From: SAR86 cluster bacterium
GTDB lineage: Bacteria; Pseudomonadota; Gammaproteobacteria; Magnimaribacterales; D2472
Length of the DNA stretch: 26,550 nucleotides
Assembly (NCBI GenBank): GCA_016779505.1
Contig: JADHNM010000005.1
Span: forward strand, 1-26,550
Direction of reading: 5' to 3'
Under the pieces are notes generated by a model. The model was given only the letters and a program-made list of their open reading frames with translations, was not told the DNA's origin and made no database searches. The translations under genes and the position numbers were made by a program. Shown in pieces: positions 14,601 to 23,319 of this stretch (its first letter is position 1; each line of letters opens with the position of its first letter).

Positions 14601-15746
14601 ATGAAAATTAATATATTTCTGAGTATTGTTTTAATACTCATCTCTTCATGCTCTACTTTAGCTTTTTGGTCCGATGATTCAGATGTTGAAGTGATTGAAC
14701 CAGTTGCTCTTCAATCTTTTAAGGATGATTATCCAATTTCTATAGAATGGAAAAAATCTTTTAAAGGGGAAAATAGCTTAGGTTCTTTTAAGCCCTCGTT
14801 TTATTCAGGCAATATGTTAATTGCTGAACCAGAAGGAAATATTTTTTCAATCAACCCTATCTCCGGAAAAGAGAGTTGGAAAATTAACCTAGACCGTGAA
14901 TTAGCAGCAGGCGTAGCTTCAGGTTTTGGTAAATTAATCGTATCCGATGTTAATGGATTTGTAATTGCTATTGACTCAGAGACCCAAGAGATTATTTGGG
15001 AAAAAAATATAGGTGGAGAAGTCTTGTCTAATGCAGTTGTTAGCGCCTCATTAATTCTTGTAAAAAATTCTGTGGGTGAATTGGTTGCATTAAATGCTTC
15101 ATCAGGCGAAAAAAAATGGTCTTTTAGATCTCAATTGCCTACTTTGACTGTTCGAGGAACAGGTGAATCCATCATTGAAAATGGTATTGTTTTTTCTACT
15201 TTTGATAATGGGCGCATGGCTGCGTTCCAATTAGAAACAGGTTTCTTCCTTTGGGATGCACCTATTTCTTTTGTTGAAGGGTCCTCTGAGCTTGAAAATT
15301 TAATAGATGCTGATTCAGCTCCAGTTATAGCTAAGCAATTAATTTTTGCCACTAATTATCAAGGCAATTTAACAGCATTTGATATAGCTCAAAAGAGACC
15401 AGTATGGAATTCAAAGTCTTCATCATTTCATTCTCCCATTGTGGCCAATAACATGATCATGGCAATACAGGATAATGGATCAATCCTGTCATTTTCTTTG
15501 GCTAATTTAGCCCCTTCTTGGACCTCAGAAGAGTATTTAAGAAGGCAATTATCAAGCGGAGCAGCATATAAAAATTTGTTATTAGTTGGAGATTTGGATG
15601 GCTATGTTCATGTAGTTAATCCAATGACTGGAATCACTGTTGGAAGAAAAAAAGTATCTAGCAATCCAATAATGAGCATTGCTACTTTTAGAGACCATGC
15701 ATATGTTATTGACCAGGAATCAAATGTAGCTGCAATTAAGCTCTAA
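14601..15746 (+). CDS. bamB: Outer-membrane assembly lipoprotein BamB (YfgL)
   Basis: Eight-bladed beta-propeller lipoprotein of the BAM complex that helps present unfolded barrels to BamA. The 381-residue sequence (E. coli 392) begins with a lipoprotein signal; the lipobox is ISSC with C17, followed by Ser-Thr, consistent with outer-membrane sorting. PQQ/WD-like repeats recur throughout, for example ISGKESWKINL, DSETQEIIWEKNIGGE, NASSGEKKWSFRSQLPT and QGNLTAFDIAQKRPVW. The LPTLTVRGTGES segment corresponds to the conserved MPSLSLRG loop of E. coli BamB. No clear ribosome-binding site is seen; it starts six bases after yfgM. Confidence 0.94.
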   Translation: MKINIFLSIVLILISSCSTLAFWSDDSDVEVIEPVALQSFKDDYPISIEWKKSFKGENSLGSFKPSFYSGNMLIAEPEGNIFSINPISGKESWKINLDRELAAGVASGFGKLIVSDVNGFVIAIDSETQEIIWEKNIGGEVLSNAVVSASLILVKNSVGELVALNASSGEKKWSFRSQLPTLTVRGTGESIIENGIVFSTFDNGRMAAFQLETGFFLWDAPISFVEGSSELENLIDADSAPVIAKQLIFATNYQGNLTAFDIAQKRPVWNSKSSSFHSPIVANNMIMAIQDNGSILSFSLANLAPSWTSEEYLRRQLSSGAAYKNLLLVGDLDGYVHVVNPMTGITVGRKKVSSNPIMSIATFRDHAYVIDQESNVAAIKL

Positions 15747-15760
15747 TATGCCTTTTCAAA

Positions 15761-17158
15761 ATGTTAAATTCAATTGCAATTCTTGGCCGACCCAATGTAG
15801 GGAAATCTTCCCTATTTAATAAGCTTACAAAAAGCAGAAATGCAATTGTTTCTGATTTTTCTGGACTCACTAAAGATAGAAATTTTGGCTATGCCTCCAT
15901 TAAGGACCATCAATATTTAGTAATTGATACCGGAGGAGTTGGTTCAGAAATCACAGAATTTAGCTCAGCAATTACTCAACAGGCACTCATAGCTGCAGAA
16001 GATTCATCTCTTATATTGCTCTTAATTGATGGCTCAGAAGAACTCACTTCAGATGATATTGATCTATATCAATATATAAGAAAAATGAACAAGAAATTTT
16101 TTGTTGTCTTGAATAAAATTGATATAAAAAAAAGATCAAATGCAAAGGAAGATCTTTTGAAGTTTGGTTGCGAAGATATACTTGAAATTAGTGCAGAGCA
16201 TTCTCGTGGAATTAAGGAATTACAAACTTTTATCTCCCAACAATTTCTTGAACTATCAAATGCTGCTGATACTGAAGATCTAAAGGGAACTAAAATAGCT
16301 GTAATTGGGAGACCAAATGCTGGTAAATCAACATTTATCAATCAATTTACAAAGCAGGATCGTCTAATTGTTTCGGATGTTCCTGGCACAACTATAGATT
16401 CTATACATGTCCCATTTATTTTTAATGATGAGAATTTTATTTTTATTGATACTGCAGGAATTAGAAAGAAATATAAACAGAGTCATGCGGTAGAATATTT
16501 CTCTTATGTAAGAGCAATGCATGCCGTAGATGAGTCGGATATTGTCTTAATGCTTATTGATGCATCAGATGGAATAGTGGATCAAGATCTCAGGATCTTG
16601 AATTTGATAAGGGGTTATGGAAAGCCAGTTGTGGTTGCTTTAAATAAAATTGATGAACTTTCTGCAAATCACTTACTAGATCTCAAAGAAACTAAAAAAT
16701 TTCAAAACTCAGCTTTAAATGATTTAATTTTAGTCGAAATTTCAGCGCTTCAGAAACGTGGATTTAAAAAACTGTTTGACACCCTTGCTAAGGTTAATCA
16801 ACTAGCGAAAACTAAATTTTCTACTGGTAAGCTGAATAAGCTACTTTTAAAGTTTACTAACTCAACTAATACACCGAGTATTTCTGGTCGTCAAATTAAA
16901 ATGAGATATATCCATTTTGGAGGAATTCATCCAACAAAATTCATAATACATTCAAACTTTTCTAGCAAAATTCCTTCGAACTATAAGCGGTATTTAATTA
17001 ACTCCTTCAGAGACGAGCTTAAGTTAAATAGTGTTGAGCTAAGCATTATTTTTAAAAAAGGAGACAATCCTTTTGAAGGTAAAAAAAATGAGCTATCTTC
17101 ACGACAAATTAAAAAGAAAAAAAGGCTTATAAAGCACATAAAAAAATCAAAAAAATAA
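15761..17158 (+). CDS. der: Ribosome-assembly GTPase Der (EngA)
   Basis: Tandem-domain GTPase required for 50S subunit maturation. The 465-residue product (E. coli 490) shows two G domains. The first has GRPNVGKSS (9-17), DTGG (56-59) and NKID (118-121). The second has GRPNAGKST (183-191), DTAG (230-233) and NKID (295-298). A KH-like C-terminal domain ends in a very basic tail (SRQIKKKKRLIKHIKKSKK). The switch I region reads DFSGLTKDR where E. coli has DFPGLTRDR, a minor variation. The ATG at 15761 has no Shine-Dalgarno; an ATG at 15748 is out of frame. It ends the conserved block; the next gene, sdhC, belongs to a different cluster. Confidence 0.96.
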   Translation: MLNSIAILGRPNVGKSSLFNKLTKSRNAIVSDFSGLTKDRNFGYASIKDHQYLVIDTGGVGSEITEFSSAITQQALIAAEDSSLILLLIDGSEELTSDDIDLYQYIRKMNKKFFVVLNKIDIKKRSNAKEDLLKFGCEDILEISAEHSRGIKELQTFISQQFLELSNAADTEDLKGTKIAVIGRPNAGKSTFINQFTKQDRLIVSDVPGTTIDSIHVPFIFNDENFIFIDTAGIRKKYKQSHAVEYFSYVRAMHAVDESDIVLMLIDASDGIVDQDLRILNLIRGYGKPVVVALNKIDELSANHLLDLKETKKFQNSALNDLILVEISALQKRGFKKLFDTLAKVNQLAKTKFSTGKLNKLLLKFTNSTNTPSISGRQIKMRYIHFGGIHPTKFIIHSNFSSKIPSNYKRYLINSFRDELKLNSVELSIIFKKGDNPFEGKKNELSSRQIKKKKRLIKHIKKSKK

Positions 17159-17172
17159 GATTTTCTTATTTT
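17152..17172 (+). terminator. Possible AT-rich hairpin after der
   Basis: AAAATAAGA and TCTTATTTT form a nine-base perfect inverted repeat around a three-base TTT loop, overlapping the der stop codon. Only one pair is G-C, so stability is low, but the downstream arm ends in a T-rich stretch and the site separates two functional clusters. An A-run upstream could also let it act from the opposite strand. A weak bidirectional terminator is possible. Confidence 0.4.
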
Positions 17173-17179
17173 AATTACG

Positions 17180-17185
17180 TATAAT
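17180..17185 (+). promoter_or_regulatory. Probable -10 element of the sdh-suc promoter
   Basis: TATAAT lies in the 58-base gap between der and sdhC, 31 bases before the sdhC ATG. No convincing -35 is found 16-18 bases upstream, which suggests activator help or a weak match. A start near 17192 would give a leader of about 25 bases that contains a small TACTT-AAA-AAGTA inverted repeat at 17200-17212. Confidence 0.5.
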
Positions 17186-17216
17186 TTAGGCCTGTAAAGT
17201 ACTTAAAAAGTAACAA

Positions 17217-17597
17217 ATGTCCCTTAAACCAGTTTATATTAATCTATTTAAAATTCAGCTTCCCTTATCCGCTTTATTGTCTATATCTCATAGAGTTACA
17301 GGAATACTTATTTTTTTTATTGTTCTCCCTGTTTTTGCCTACATACTTAATATTCTTCTTGATAGCCCAGCTTCATTCATCTCATTTACAGATGCATATA
17401 ATACTTCTATTTTTTTAAGAACATTTGTTCTTTTTAATATATTAATTTTTCAATACCATGTCATTGCAGGAATCCGACACATGCTAATGGATTTCCACTT
17501 AATTAGTGAGAGCCTCTATGCATCAAATACATCAGCAAAAATTGCAATAATCATATTTTTTGTAATTGCTCTCTTAACAATATTGGGGCTGATATGA
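17217..17597 (+). CDS. sdhC: Succinate dehydrogenase cytochrome b556 subunit
   Basis: Membrane anchor of complex II that, with SdhD, binds heme b and ubiquinone. The 126-residue protein (E. coli 129) has three hydrophobic helices at about 27-48, 65-86 and 107-125. The SISHRVTG motif (22-29) gives the quinone-site Ser (S22) and Arg (R26); the axial heme ligand is H81 in YHVIAGIRHMLMD. It is first in the operon, after a TATAAT element; its stop overlaps the sdhD start (ATGA). No strong ribosome-binding site is seen. Confidence 0.96.
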   Translation: MSLKPVYINLFKIQLPLSALLSISHRVTGILIFFIVLPVFAYILNILLDSPASFISFTDAYNTSIFLRTFVLFNILIFQYHVIAGIRHMLMDFHLISESLYASNTSAKIAIIIFFVIALLTILGLI

Positions 17598-17944
17598 AAT
17601 TAGGTAAGTTAATTTGGTACTTGCAAAGATATTCTGCAATTTATTTCCTTTTATTTCTTGGGTATTTGGTATTAATTGTTTTGACTGATAGGTTCAGTTT
17701 TCAATTTTTAACAGGAAGTCTTACATTTAAACTTTTATCAAGTTTTTTTATTATTTTGGCTTGCATGCATGCTTTCGCAGGTTTGTGGACTATAGGTACT
17801 GACTATTTAACTAAAAGGACGCTAGGTTTTGTTGCTCCAGTTCTGTCAACCTATGCAAATCTATTAAGAAAGATCTTTGAGTTCTTTTTTATTTTTCTTG
17901 GGCTTTTTCTTGTTATTTATTATCTATTAATTATCTGGTCTTAA
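17594..17944 (+). CDS. sdhD: Succinate dehydrogenase hydrophobic membrane anchor subunit
   Basis: Second membrane anchor of complex II. The 116-residue product (E. coli 115) has three hydrophobic helices at about 14-31, 46-66 and 90-114. The conserved HAFAGLWTIGTDYL segment contains the heme ligand H59 and the quinone-site pair D70-Y71, matching H71/D82/Y83 in E. coli. Start and position are fixed by the four-base overlap with sdhC, and sdhA begins one base after its stop. Confidence 0.94.
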   Translation: MKLGKLIWYLQRYSAIYFLLFLGYLVLIVLTDRFSFQFLTGSLTFKLLSSFFIILACMHAFAGLWTIGTDYLTKRTLGFVAPVLSTYANLLRKIFEFFFIFLGLFLVIYYLLIIWS

Positions 17945-17945
17945 T

Positions 17946-19730
17946 ATGGAAAACTACAATTCATCAAATATCAAAACATTAGAATTTGATGCTCTAATTA
18001 TTGGTGGCGGGGGTTCAGGCATGAGAACTTCTTTGGAGCTTGCGAAATCTGGATTAAAGACAGCAGTTGTTTCAAAAGTTTTTCCAACAAGATCGCACAC
18101 TGTTTCAGCCCAAGGAGGCATTACGTGTGCAATTGCAAGTGAAGATCCCAATGATGATTGGCGTTGGCATATGTATGACACTGTAAAGGGATCAGATTAC
18201 ATAGGAGATCAAGATGCAATTGAATATATGTGTTCAGAGGGACCCAAGGCGGTATTTGAGCTAGAGCATATGGGCTTGCCTTTTTCTAGGTTTGAGAATG
18301 GACGAATATATCAGAGACCTTTTGGTGGGCAATCAAAAGATTTTGGTAAAGGTGGTCAAGCGGCAAGAACCTGTGCTGCAGCTGACAGGACAGGACATGC
18401 TTTGCTTCACACTCTTTATCAAAATAATATCAAGGAAGGCTCAAACTTTCTCAATGAATGGTTTGCAGTAGATTTGGTTCTTAATCAATCTAAGGAAGTG
18501 ACTGGTGTTATTGCATTTTCCATTGAGTCCGGAGAAGTAGCATATTTAAAATCTCAAGCAACAGTAATGGCTACTGGTGGTGCTGGAAGAATATATTCTT
18601 CCACTACAAATGCTCTTATAAATACTGGAGATGGTCTGGGCATGGCTTTAAGAGCAGGATTCCCAGCGCAGGATATGGAAATGTGGCAGTTTCATCCTAC
18701 CGGAATTTATGGAGCAGGCTCTCTCGTTACAGAAGGTTGTCGAGGAGAGGGAGGCTACCTAATAAACGCTGAAGGCGAGAGATTCATGGAAAGGTATGCG
18801 CCTAATGCTAAAGATTTAGCTGGAAGAGATGTTGTTGCAAGATCAATGGTATTAGAAATTTTAGAGGGGCGAGGATGTGGCGAAAATAAAGATCATGTTT
18901 TCCTTAAACTAGATCATTTAGGTGCAGATGTACTAAACGCAAAGCTTCCTGGAATATGTGAGCTTTCAAGAACATTTGCTGGAGTCGACCCAATATTTAA
19001 CCCGATCCCAGTTGTTCCGACATGCCATTATATGATGGGAGGAACACCAACCAATATTCATGGCCAAGCTTTCACTCAATCCAATGGCGAAGATAAGATT
19101 ATTGCTGGTTTATTCTCAGTTGGTGAAGCAGCATGTGTTTCAGTTCATGGAGCCAATAGACTAGGAGGTAATTCTCTTCTTGATTTAGTAGTATTTGGAA
19201 GGGCAGCTGGAATTCATATTCAAGAAGCATTAAAGACAGGTGGCGGGGTTGCAGATGCTGATAGCGATGACATTAATAAAGCGCTTCACGGTCTTAATAA
19301 GATTAATTCATCCAGTGATGGTTTTGAAGTAGCTGAGGTCAAGAGAGAACTTCAATCAGTTATGCAGAATTATTTTGGTGTCTTCCGAAGAGGCGATTAT
19401 ATGGAGAAAGGTGTTTCTGCTTTGGAAGAAATACGTGAAAAGGTTTCTAACCTTCACCTAAAAGATAAGAGCATGGCTTTCAATACCAGTAGAGTTGAAG
19501 CATTAGAACTTCAGAATTTATTTGAAGTTGCTGAGGCAACTGCAATTGCTTCACTTCAAAGAACAGAAAGCAGAGGAGCCCATGCTCGAGATGATTTTAA
19601 AGAGCGTGATGATGAAAATTGGTTGTGTCATTCTTTGTATGATCCTATCAAAAAAACTTTGAGCAAAAGAGATGTTAATTTCACACCAATTCAAGTGGAT
19701 ACTTTTGAGCCAAAGGTAAGAACATATTAA
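17946..19730 (+). CDS. sdhA: Succinate dehydrogenase flavoprotein subunit
   Basis: Catalytic subunit oxidising succinate to fumarate with covalently bound FAD. It has 594 residues (E. coli 588). The Rossmann motif is IIGGGGSGMRTSL (18-30); the FAD-linking histidine is H51 in RSHTVSAQGGIT. Substrate-binding and catalytic stretches are present: QFHPTGIYGAG, GRDVVARSM, PTCHYMMGG, and ANRLGGNSLLD for the capping domain. The C-terminus ends in the usual VRTY. It starts one base after sdhD with no Shine-Dalgarno, so coupling to upstream translation is likely. Confidence 0.98.
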   Translation: MENYNSSNIKTLEFDALIIGGGGSGMRTSLELAKSGLKTAVVSKVFPTRSHTVSAQGGITCAIASEDPNDDWRWHMYDTVKGSDYIGDQDAIEYMCSEGPKAVFELEHMGLPFSRFENGRIYQRPFGGQSKDFGKGGQAARTCAAADRTGHALLHTLYQNNIKEGSNFLNEWFAVDLVLNQSKEVTGVIAFSIESGEVAYLKSQATVMATGGAGRIYSSTTNALINTGDGLGMALRAGFPAQDMEMWQFHPTGIYGAGSLVTEGCRGEGGYLINAEGERFMERYAPNAKDLAGRDVVARSMVLEILEGRGCGENKDHVFLKLDHLGADVLNAKLPGICELSRTFAGVDPIFNPIPVVPTCHYMMGGTPTNIHGQAFTQSNGEDKIIAGLFSVGEAACVSVHGANRLGGNSLLDLVVFGRAAGIHIQEALKTGGGVADADSDDINKALHGLNKINSSSDGFEVAEVKRELQSVMQNYFGVFRRGDYMEKGVSALEEIREKVSNLHLKDKSMAFNTSRVEALELQNLFEVAEATAIASLQRTESRGAHARDDFKERDDENWLCHSLYDPIKKTLSKRDVNFTPIQVDTFEPKVRTY

Positions 19731-19749
19731 TTTTATTTGAGATTAAAAA

Positions 19750-20487
19750 ATGATTGATGTAAATATTTATAGATACAATCCAGAAACTGATAAGTTTCCT
19801 TATACACAAACGTACACCCTTAAAAAACCTGAGAAGGATATTATGCTGCTAGAATTATTAAATATTCTTAAAGAGCAAGATTCTTCAATATCATATAGAA
19901 GATCATGCAGAGAAGGGGTATGCGGATCAGATGGAATGAATATCAATGGAAAGAATGGGCTTGCATGCATCACTCCAATCTCTCAAGCAATCAAAAATAA
20001 CAAAATAGAACTTAGACCATTGCCAGGGTTACCAGTAATTCGTGACTTGGTTGTTGATATGACGGAGTTCTACGCACAATACGACAAGATCAAACCTTTT
20101 CTTCAAAATGAAACTGAGCCCCCAGCTCAAGAACGATTACAGTCTCCCGCTGAGAGAGATAAGCTTGATGGTCTATATGAGTGCATTTTATGTGCATGTT
20201 GTTCAACAAGCTGCCCATCTTTTTGGTGGAATCCAGATAAATTTGTTGGACCAGCTGCTTTGTTGCAGGCTTATAGATTTATTGCTGATTCAAGAGATAC
20301 CAAAACTGCAGAGAGGTTAGAAGGATTATCTGATCCATTCAGTGTTTACAGATGTCATGGAATTATGAATTGTGTGAATGTTTGCCCGAAAGATTTAAAT
20401 CCAAATCATGCAATTGGTGAAATTAAATCAATGCTGTTGTCTGATAAGAAAAAAGAAAACATTATCGTGTCTGATGGGGTGAGTTGA
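19750..20487 (+). CDS. sdhB: Succinate dehydrogenase iron-sulfur subunit
   Basis: Electron-transfer subunit with three clusters. The [2Fe-2S] ligands are C53, C58, D61 and C73 (SCREGVCGSDG...LAC). The [4Fe-4S] ligands are C145, C148, C151 and C212. The [3Fe-4S] ligands are C155, C202 and C208. At 245 residues it exceeds E. coli SdhB (238). The excess is mainly a hydrophilic C-terminal tail after EIKSMLL. It is a major consumer of Fe-S clusters made by the isc operon upstream. The stop lies eight bases before the preferred sucA start. Confidence 0.98.
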   Translation: MIDVNIYRYNPETDKFPYTQTYTLKKPEKDIMLLELLNILKEQDSSISYRRSCREGVCGSDGMNINGKNGLACITPISQAIKNNKIELRPLPGLPVIRDLVVDMTEFYAQYDKIKPFLQNETEPPAQERLQSPAERDKLDGLYECILCACCSTSCPSFWWNPDKFVGPAALLQAYRFIADSRDTKTAERLEGLSDPFSVYRCHGIMNCVNVCPKDLNPNHAIGEIKSMLLSDKKKENIIVSDGVS

Positions 20488-20495
20488 TCTATAAA

Positions 20496-23309
20496 ATGAA
20501 TAACATGGAGACATTCTGGTCGACCTCGCATGTAGCAGGCGCTCAGAGCTCATACTTAGAATCTTTGTATGAATCATATTTAGATGATCCGTTCTCAGTT
20601 TCTGATGATTGGAAAATATACTTTGACTCGTTGCCAAAGATTAATGGGGTTGAAAAAGAGACATCCCATCAAGAAATCATTAACAGGTTTAAAGAGGCGG
20701 AGGTCAATCCCTCAATTCAAACACGCTCTAATTATAACACCGCTCATTCAAAGCAAGTTAGAGTCATTCAGCTAATACAGGCTTATCGTAATAGAGGACA
20801 TCAAAAGGCTCAATTAGATCCATTAGGTTTAAAACCAGTTCGTCACTGCGAAGATCTTGATCTTAATTTCCATGATTTGGATGAATCAAATCTTTCAGAT
20901 ATCTTTGAAACAGACACCTTGATGATAGGTAAGGAATCAGCAACTTTATTAGAAATTATTGAGGCTTTAGAAGCAATATATTGCGGTACTTTAGGAATTG
21001 AGTATAACTATATTTCATCGCTGGCTGAGAGAACTTGGTTTCAAAAAAGACTAGAGCCAAATTTAGGCAAATTAAACTTTAATCAAGATGAGCAAAAATA
21101 TATTTTAAAACGCTTGAGTTCAGCTGAAGGTCTTGCAAAATTCTTGTCCTCTAGATATCCGGGTATGAAAAGGTTTGGCATTGATGGGGCTGAATCTCTT
21201 ATTCCTATGGTTGATAGTTTGATACAAAACTGTGGAATATTTGGAGCAGAACAAATTTGTTTTGGTATGGCGCACAGGGGCAGGTTGAACTTACTGGTAA
21301 ATGTATTGGGAAAATCTCCAAAAGAGCTATTTACAGAATTTGAAGAAAGTTTTGAGTTAGAGGGAGCAAGTTCCGGCGATGTAAAATATCACCTAGGTTT
21401 TTCTTCAAATATATTAACTCCCAATGGTGAGGTGCATGTCTCCCTAGCAAACAATCCTTCGCATCTTGAGATTGTTGATCCTGTAGTTTTAGGATCAGTT
21501 CGAGGAAGACAGGATAGACTAAAGGATGTGAATAAAGAGCGAGTTGTTCCAATCTTAATTCATGGTGATGCTTCTTTTTCGGGTCAAGGAGTTGTCATGG
21601 AGACTCTTCAGATGTCCCAGACTAGAGGTTACGGTGTCGGAGGAACAATACACGTAATAGTAAATAACCAGATAGGATTTACCACATCCAATGAAGAGGA
21701 CTCTAGATCAACTCAGTATGCTACTGATGTAGCAAAAATGATTGAAGCTCCCATTCTACATGTAAATGGAGATGATCCAGAAATGGTTGTATTTGCAGCT
21801 AAATTAGCCTGTGAATATAGGCACAACTTCAAAAAAGATATTATTCTAGATCTCTTTTGTTACAGAAGGAGAGGCCATAATGAGGCAGATGAGCCATCAT
21901 CAACTCAACCCATGATGTATCAAAAGATTGCTAATCACCCATCCGTTAAAACCTCATACCAAGAACAACTTATTTTATTGGGAGTAACGAGCCAATCTGA
22001 GTGTGATGGAATAGAAAAAAAATACAGATCGTCATTAGAAAATGGAGACACTGTCGCTCATAATTTAGCAATACAGCCTAATCAATCTATGTGGTTTGAT
22101 TGGACCCCTTATATTAATCAAAGAGGAGATGCTGAAATTGAATCTGCATTTAATAAAGATAGATTCAAAGAGCTTGCTCAAATAGCTTTTACCCCTCCAA
22201 AGGATTTTGTTTTGCAAAGACAAGTAGAAAAAATTTTTACAGATAGACTTCAAATGGCAGATGAAAAAATCCCTTTAAATTGGGGATTTGCTGAAAACAT
22301 GGCATACGCGACTTTGTTGGATCAAGGCTATCCTATAAGATTTTCAGGTCAAGATATAAGAAGAGGAACATTTTCTCATCGTCATGCAGTTGTGTTAAAT
22401 CAGAAGGATGGTGACGGCGCCATGCCATTGATCAAAATTGCAAATAGTGCTAACACCACCATTGATATTTACGATTCTCTGTTATCTGAAGAAGCAGTTC
22501 TTGGTTTTGAGTATGGTTATTCAGCCACCAGACCTTCTGGGCTTGTTATTTGGGAGGCCCAGTTTGGAGATTTTGTTAATGGGGCTCAGGTGGTCATAGA
22601 TCAATTTATTGTCTCTGCTGAGCATAAATGGGACAGGCTATCAGGTTTAGTTATGCTTCTACCTCATGGTTATGAAGGTCAGGGCCCTGAGCACAGCAGC
22701 GCCAGACTGGAAAGATTTTTACAATTGTGTGCAAATGAAAATATCCAGGTATGCGTACCAAGTTCACCTGCACAAATTTATCATTTGCTCAGATTGCAAA
22801 CAATTCGAAAAATGAGAAGGCCATTAATTGTTATTTCTCCAAAAAGTTTATTAAGAAATCCTCAAGCTGTGTCTTCAATAAATGATCTAACCGAGGGATC
22901 TTTTGAGTATGTAATTGATGATTTGAATTCAAATCCTGCTTTGGTAGAGAAAATCATTATGTGTTCGGGAAAGGTCTATTACGACTTGGAATCTAAAAGA
23001 AATGAGCTTGGAATTAAAAACATAGCATTATTAAGAATTGAGCAATTGTATCCATTTCCCTATGACACTCTTGAGAAACTTATAAGACCTTATGAGAATG
23101 CAAGACAATTTGTTTGGTGTCAGGAGGAGCCCAGCAACCAGGGAGCTTGGTTCAGCCATCGTCATAGATTACAAATTGTTTTAGATAGAATTAATGCTAC
23201 TGAAATACAACTAGTTAGCAGGAAAGCATCAGCAGCGCCTGCAGTTGGGTTAAACAAACTACACAATCAACAACAAGAAGCTTTAGTAATCGAAGCTCTA
23301 ACATTCTAG
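20496..23309 (+). CDS. sucA: 2-oxoglutarate dehydrogenase E1 component
   Basis: Thiamine diphosphate-dependent E1 that decarboxylates 2-oxoglutarate and transfers the succinyl group to the SucB lipoyl domain. I use the ATG at 20496 (937 residues, E. coli 933). An in-frame TTG at 20484 overlapping sdhB would add four residues, and an ATG at 20505 is also possible. With this start the catalytic histidine in GMAHRGRLN is H260, as in E. coli. Other hallmarks are NPSHLEIV, IHGDASFSGQGVV, HVNGDDPE (cofactor region), YRRRGHNEADEPS, QFGDFVNGAQVVIDQF and HGYEGQGPEHSSARLERFLQ. The N-terminal SSYLESLYESYLDDPFSV segment is the E2-binding region. Confidence 0.97.
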   Translation: MNNMETFWSTSHVAGAQSSYLESLYESYLDDPFSVSDDWKIYFDSLPKINGVEKETSHQEIINRFKEAEVNPSIQTRSNYNTAHSKQVRVIQLIQAYRNRGHQKAQLDPLGLKPVRHCEDLDLNFHDLDESNLSDIFETDTLMIGKESATLLEIIEALEAIYCGTLGIEYNYISSLAERTWFQKRLEPNLGKLNFNQDEQKYILKRLSSAEGLAKFLSSRYPGMKRFGIDGAESLIPMVDSLIQNCGIFGAEQICFGMAHRGRLNLLVNVLGKSPKELFTEFEESFELEGASSGDVKYHLGFSSNILTPNGEVHVSLANNPSHLEIVDPVVLGSVRGRQDRLKDVNKERVVPILIHGDASFSGQGVVMETLQMSQTRGYGVGGTIHVIVNNQIGFTTSNEEDSRSTQYATDVAKMIEAPILHVNGDDPEMVVFAAKLACEYRHNFKKDIILDLFCYRRRGHNEADEPSSTQPMMYQKIANHPSVKTSYQEQLILLGVTSQSECDGIEKKYRSSLENGDTVAHNLAIQPNQSMWFDWTPYINQRGDAEIESAFNKDRFKELAQIAFTPPKDFVLQRQVEKIFTDRLQMADEKIPLNWGFAENMAYATLLDQGYPIRFSGQDIRRGTFSHRHAVVLNQKDGDGAMPLIKIANSANTTIDIYDSLLSEEAVLGFEYGYSATRPSGLVIWEAQFGDFVNGAQVVIDQFIVSAEHKWDRLSGLVMLLPHGYEGQGPEHSSARLERFLQLCANENIQVCVPSSPAQIYHLLRLQTIRKMRRPLIVISPKSLLRNPQAVSSINDLTEGSFEYVIDDLNSNPALVEKIIMCSGKVYYDLESKRNELGIKNIALLRIEQLYPFPYDTLEKLIRPYENARQFVWCQEEPSNQGAWFSHRHRLQIVLDRINATEIQLVSRKASAAPAVGLNKLHNQQQEALVIEALTF

Positions 23310-23319
23310 AGAAATAATT

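Noticed and set aside
20484..20495. TTG start for sucA overlapping the sdhB stop
   Set aside because: The ATG four codons later puts the catalytic histidine at the family's usual number and is the more common start codon, although coupling through the TTG cannot be excluded.
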